This document shows, piece by piece, positions 40,364 to 43,257 of a stretch of 43,257 bases of DNA; positions within the stretch are counted from its first letter, which is position 1, and each line of letters opens with the position of its first letter. Under the pieces are notes generated by a model that was given only the letters and a program-made list of their open reading frames with translations, was not told the origin of the DNA and did no database searches. The position numbers and the translations under genes are program-made. The stretch is from assembly GCA_946480815.1 (NCBI GenBank), contig CAMLLB010000030.1, positions 1-43,257 of the forward strand. Reading direction: 5' to 3'. Origin of the DNA: an uncultured Flavobacteriales bacterium. Its GTDB lineage: Bacteria > Bacteroidota > Bacteroidia > Flavobacteriales > Crocinitomicaceae.

Positions 40364-43257
40364 ACGGCATTTCGTCCATAGCGCTTCATGTAACTGCCAG
40401 CGATGAATCTTTTGTCCGGAACTGGTACCGTGATTTTGAGCTGTTTGCAGAAAAACACATCACGGCTGTGGCCGATCGGGTGTTGATGCGCTGTGATCAG
40501 TACGGATTTGAAATTGAGATTTCGAAATTAGACATCGACCTTGGCAACATTCCGGAAGAAGATTTTGAACAGGATTTTGAACGGATCCTGGAGGAAAAAC
40601 TGGAAGAATGCCTGTTGAAAGAAATCCTGTATCCTGCCCGGAAAGAAGACAAACGACTAGAAGAAGCCGACTATCAACTGGAAGCTTTGAAGCAATTTTT
40701 ACTCCACGGGACCATGAACTGGAACCTGGCAAAACGCTTCAGCAATATCACGGAACTATTTCAGCAGGTTTTAAAAAACCGGACGAAAGAACTCAGCTCA
40801 TTCCTGAAATCTTACGGGCATTTCACCAGCTTGCAGCATCGTATGATCTATCAGTTTGAAGACTCCAGTTTGTTCGATACCGTAAAGATCATTGCACCCG
40901 AAGAATTTTCGTTCATTCAATCATACATCACATTTTTACGTATCAAATATGCGGAGATCCCAAATGTCCCGATCCGTGAAGAAGAACGAAGAGTAGCCAT
41001 CTGGAAAGTGGTTTATGCCTATCTATTAAGTAACCAAAGCGCTACCTTCAACAAGAAGTTATTTGTCCGGGAAACCATTGTAAACCTGGCTTCTCATATC
41101 AATTTAAGTTATGGAGATTTACTGGAAACACTGACTTTCTTCCTGGAAAAAGGATTCGGGAGTGTCATCCCTTCCGGTTTACAGATCATTTTGCAGGAAT
41201 TGAAACAAGAAGAAAACACTTCGTATAGGACACTCCGGGTACAAAAACCGGAAGAATGGCCGCATATTCTGCGCGAAGTGAAATCTTCCAAACAAGCGGT
41301 CAAATTGCCCGAAAATGAGTTGGATCAACTGCGGGCTTTACTTGAGAACGAAAAAAATGTCCTGCAAATCATCCGGCCGCTGCGTGAAACCGAGATCTTT
41401 GACCTGGTCCGCTTACTGGTTCCGGGCGATGCTCCTTTTGTGATCGAATATGCACAGCACTTAAACAAACAGAACCAAAGTGGTGCACTCCAGGGAAAAT
41501 CAAGCGGAGACTTTTTACTCTTCAAATGGCAGGTTATTCTTCCCATTCTGGCGCTTTCAAAAAGTGCCGCTGTTAATCGTGAATACTTGGTTTGGCAGGT
41601 ATTCAAACGACTTTCAGCCCGATACAATATTGAAATCTGGCAAATCATCACTTTTGCATACAACGAAACCAGTACCTGGAAAATTCACCACGGACTACGT
41701 GAAATTATCCGGCAGTTTTATTTCGAACTGGTTCAGGGGAAACCCAAATCGGAACAAACCAAAACATTCGACTCGGTCAATTTTCAACTTCAATTATTGG
41801 AGGAACGAACAAAACTGAGTAAGGAACAGTTACAGGAACTGAAGGCAAAATTAAGTTCATCCCTTTTCCGTGAATTACTTCTGGACCGCTTGGGAGAATC
41901 TGCACGACATCGCTTGCTGGCAATAATCCTTCCTTCCAAAGCCATTGAATTATCAGCATTCATGTATGTGTTGCATCATTCCGGAAATGATGCCAAAATA
42001 GAAGGCCGCGTGATCGGTTCCATTCAGCGTTTAAAATGGAGTTTTTTGTTTGACGTACTGGAAGAAGTGAAGAACCAGGTCTTCAACCAGGAAACCATTG
42101 TTCAGCGTATTTTGGAACGAACCGGAGCTCATTACAATCTCTCATTGAAACAATTGGTAGATTATTTCTATTTGGATTTCAAAAATTCAAATTTCTCACT
42201 ACCTTTTAACCTGTTCAAGATCCTGTCTTCCATTCGATTGAAGATTGAATCGGGTGAATCTTCCCGGAAAGCGGAAGCAAAATCCTATTCGAAAAAGCAA
42301 GCGGAAAACAGGAAATTGCTGGTACACTATTTCACTGAAAACGCCCAAAACATGCCCATGATCAATGCAATTTCTCAAGACCTGGAGTGGATGAACTTCC
42401 TCTCTCCGATCCTGGATGCAACCAAGCGCATGGTAGATTTTATCCAGCGTAAATGGAATATCCGTATCAACAATCAACTTTTGTTGCAAACCATTTTCCG
42501 CTTTTCAAAAAATGCCGCACACCGCAGTCAAAAGGAGCTGATGTACGAACTCTGGAACCTGATCCAAAAAAGTTTGAGTCGCACGCAAAAGATCCAATTG
42601 AAAAAAGAATTCATCAATCTGACAGAGCAGGAAATGATCCTGAAACAATTGAACAGCATGCTCGAAAAGGACACGGATCTTGCAACTGCAGACCAGGAGG
42701 AAGAAAACCCGGAAGAAGAACTGCCGGAGGAAATGTTGGAAACGGAGGACAAAGACAGCAAGCAGGTACAGTTTATCGATAACGCCGGGTTGGTCCTCAT
42801 CTCCCCTTTCCTGCCACAGCTTTTTACCATGATGGAATTGACAGAAAACGGGAAATTCAAGAACCGTGAGGCACAAATCAAGGCAATTTTCCTGACACAA
42901 TATGCAGTATACGGGGATGGGGAATTTCCGGAATACAGTGTGCAATTGAACAAAATCATGACCAATTTCAAAACTGGGATCCCGATTCCAAAAAAATCTG
43001 TTCTTACGGATGCAGACAAAGCTATAGTGGAAGGAATGCTGAATGGTGTTTTACAAAATTGGGGACGATTAACAAACACTACGATTACCGGATTACAGGA
43101 GGGATTTTTACGCAGGGAAGGAAGATTGGAGGAACAGGAAGAAACGTATTTACTGACAGTCGAAGCCAAAGCATACGACATGTTATTGGACCATGTACCC
43201 TGGAATTTCCGGACGATTAAATTCAGTTGGATGAAAAAAGCGATCCAGGTGAAATGG
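40360..43257 (+). CDS. Tape-measure protein (Pvc14-like), reaching the window edge
   Basis: The frame opens at ATG 40360 and is open for 966 codons to the last base, with no stop. The N-terminus (HVTASDESFVRNWYRDFELF, with FEIEISKLDIDLGNIPEEDF) follows the CIS tape-measure family, and the end (VPWNFRTIKFSWMKKAIQVK, then W at the edge) matches the family's usual C-terminal pattern of PW...K.PWM...VEW. The DNAGLVLISPFLPQLF block near residue 807 (positions about 42,778-42,825) is another family hallmark. The protein is therefore complete or nearly so, with its stop probably within a few codons of the edge. It sets the length of the sheath and tube. Confidence 0.92.
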   Translation, partial: MNGISSIALHVTASDESFVRNWYRDFELFAEKHITAVADRVLMRCDQYGFEIEISKLDIDLGNIPEEDFEQDFERILEEKLEECLLKEILYPARKEDKRLEEADYQLEALKQFLLHGTMNWNLAKRFSNITELFQQVLKNRTKELSSFLKSYGHFTSLQHRMIYQFEDSSLFDTVKIIAPEEFSFIQSYITFLRIKYAEIPNVPIREEERRVAIWKVVYAYLLSNQSATFNKKLFVRETIVNLASHINLSYGDLLETLTFFLEKGFGSVIPSGLQIILQELKQEENTSYRTLRVQKPEEWPHILREVKSSKQAVKLPENELDQLRALLENEKNVLQIIRPLRETEIFDLVRLLVPGDAPFVIEYAQHLNKQNQSGALQGKSSGDFLLFKWQVILPILALSKSAAVNREYLVWQVFKRLSARYNIEIWQIITFAYNETSTWKIHHGLREIIRQFYFELVQGKPKSEQTKTFDSVNFQLQLLEERTKLSKEQLQELKAKLSSSLFRELLLDRLGESARHRLLAIILPSKAIELSAFMYVLHHSGNDAKIEGRVIGSIQRLKWSFLFDVLEEVKNQVFNQETIVQRILERTGAHYNLSLKQLVDYFYLDFKNSNFSLPFNLFKILSSIRLKIESGESSRKAEAKSYSKKQAENRKLLVHYFTENAQNMPMINAISQDLEWMNFLSPILDATKRMVDFIQRKWNIRINNQLLLQTIFRFSKNAAHRSQKELMYELWNLIQKSLSRTQKIQLKKEFINLTEQEMILKQLNSMLEKDTDLATADQEEENPEEELPEEMLETEDKDSKQVQFIDNAGLVLISPFLPQLFTMMELTENGKFKNREAQIKAIFLTQYAVYGDGEFPEYSVQLNKIMTNFKTGIPIPKKSVLTDADKAIVEGMLNGVLQNWGRLTNTTITGLQEGFLRREGRLEEQEETYLLTVEAKAYDMLLDHVPWNFRTIKFSWMKKAIQVKW

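Noticed and set aside
26637..43257. Prophage or type VI secretion system
   Set aside because: No capsid, terminase, integrase or TssJLM genes are seen; the gene set (DUF4255, DUF5908, Pvc12-type, CIS tape measure) points to an eCIS.

Overview
The window looks like chromosomal DNA of a Bacteroidota bacterium, most likely order Flavobacteriales; a Crocinitomicaceae/Fluviicola-like member is a guess from general resemblance only. The evidence is two large secreted proteins with type IX secretion system (T9SS) C-terminal sorting domains (one type A, one type B/gliding-associated), promoter -7 boxes of the Bacteroidota form TAnnTTTG, almost no Shine-Dalgarno sequences, and intergenic palindromic repeats of kinds common in this phylum. 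No rRNA, tRNA, CRISPR array, transposase, phage capsid or terminase gene was seen.

Positions 1-20,000 are mostly ordinary chromosome: a seven-repeat SBBP-type T9SS cargo protein, class I fumarase, an orphan membrane histidine kinase, a family 9 glycosyltransferase, an M1 metallopeptidase, a gene remnant, a small KOW-type protein, a ClC chloride transporter with CBS domains, a 1095-residue T9SS type B protein, an overlapping operon of nitronate monooxygenase-like protein plus an active/inactive pair of M16 peptidases, and a small lipoprotein.

Positions 20,087-24,550 hold a lipid-metabolism regulon on the minus strand: a TetR repressor followed by thiolase, SDR, thioesterase and FabF-type ketoacyl synthase. 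A perfect 20-bp palindrome lies in front of the thiolase and a near-identical half-palindrome in front of tetR, so repressor, operators and target operon can be read together. Two small unknown proteins and a DUF72 protein follow.

Positions 26,637-43,257 (plus strand) hold the centrepiece: a tightly packed contractile injection system (eCIS; Afp/PVC/AlgoCIS type). In order: short WYL-type HTH regulator, DUF4255 cap protein (Pvc16-like), unknown 237-residue protein, sheath, two tube proteins, DUF5908 miniprotein, LysM tube-baseplate adaptor (Pvc7), VgrG-like spike (Pvc8), PAAR tip (Pvc10), gp25 (Pvc9), baseplate J (Pvc11) with an unusual coiled-coil insertion, an adhesin/fibre-like protein, Pvc12, and the tape-measure protein (Pvc14), which reaches the window edge. 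The AAA+ ATPase (Pvc15) and any toxin cargo are not in the window and may lie just beyond position 43,257. The only sizeable gaps inside the cluster each carry a palindromic repeat.
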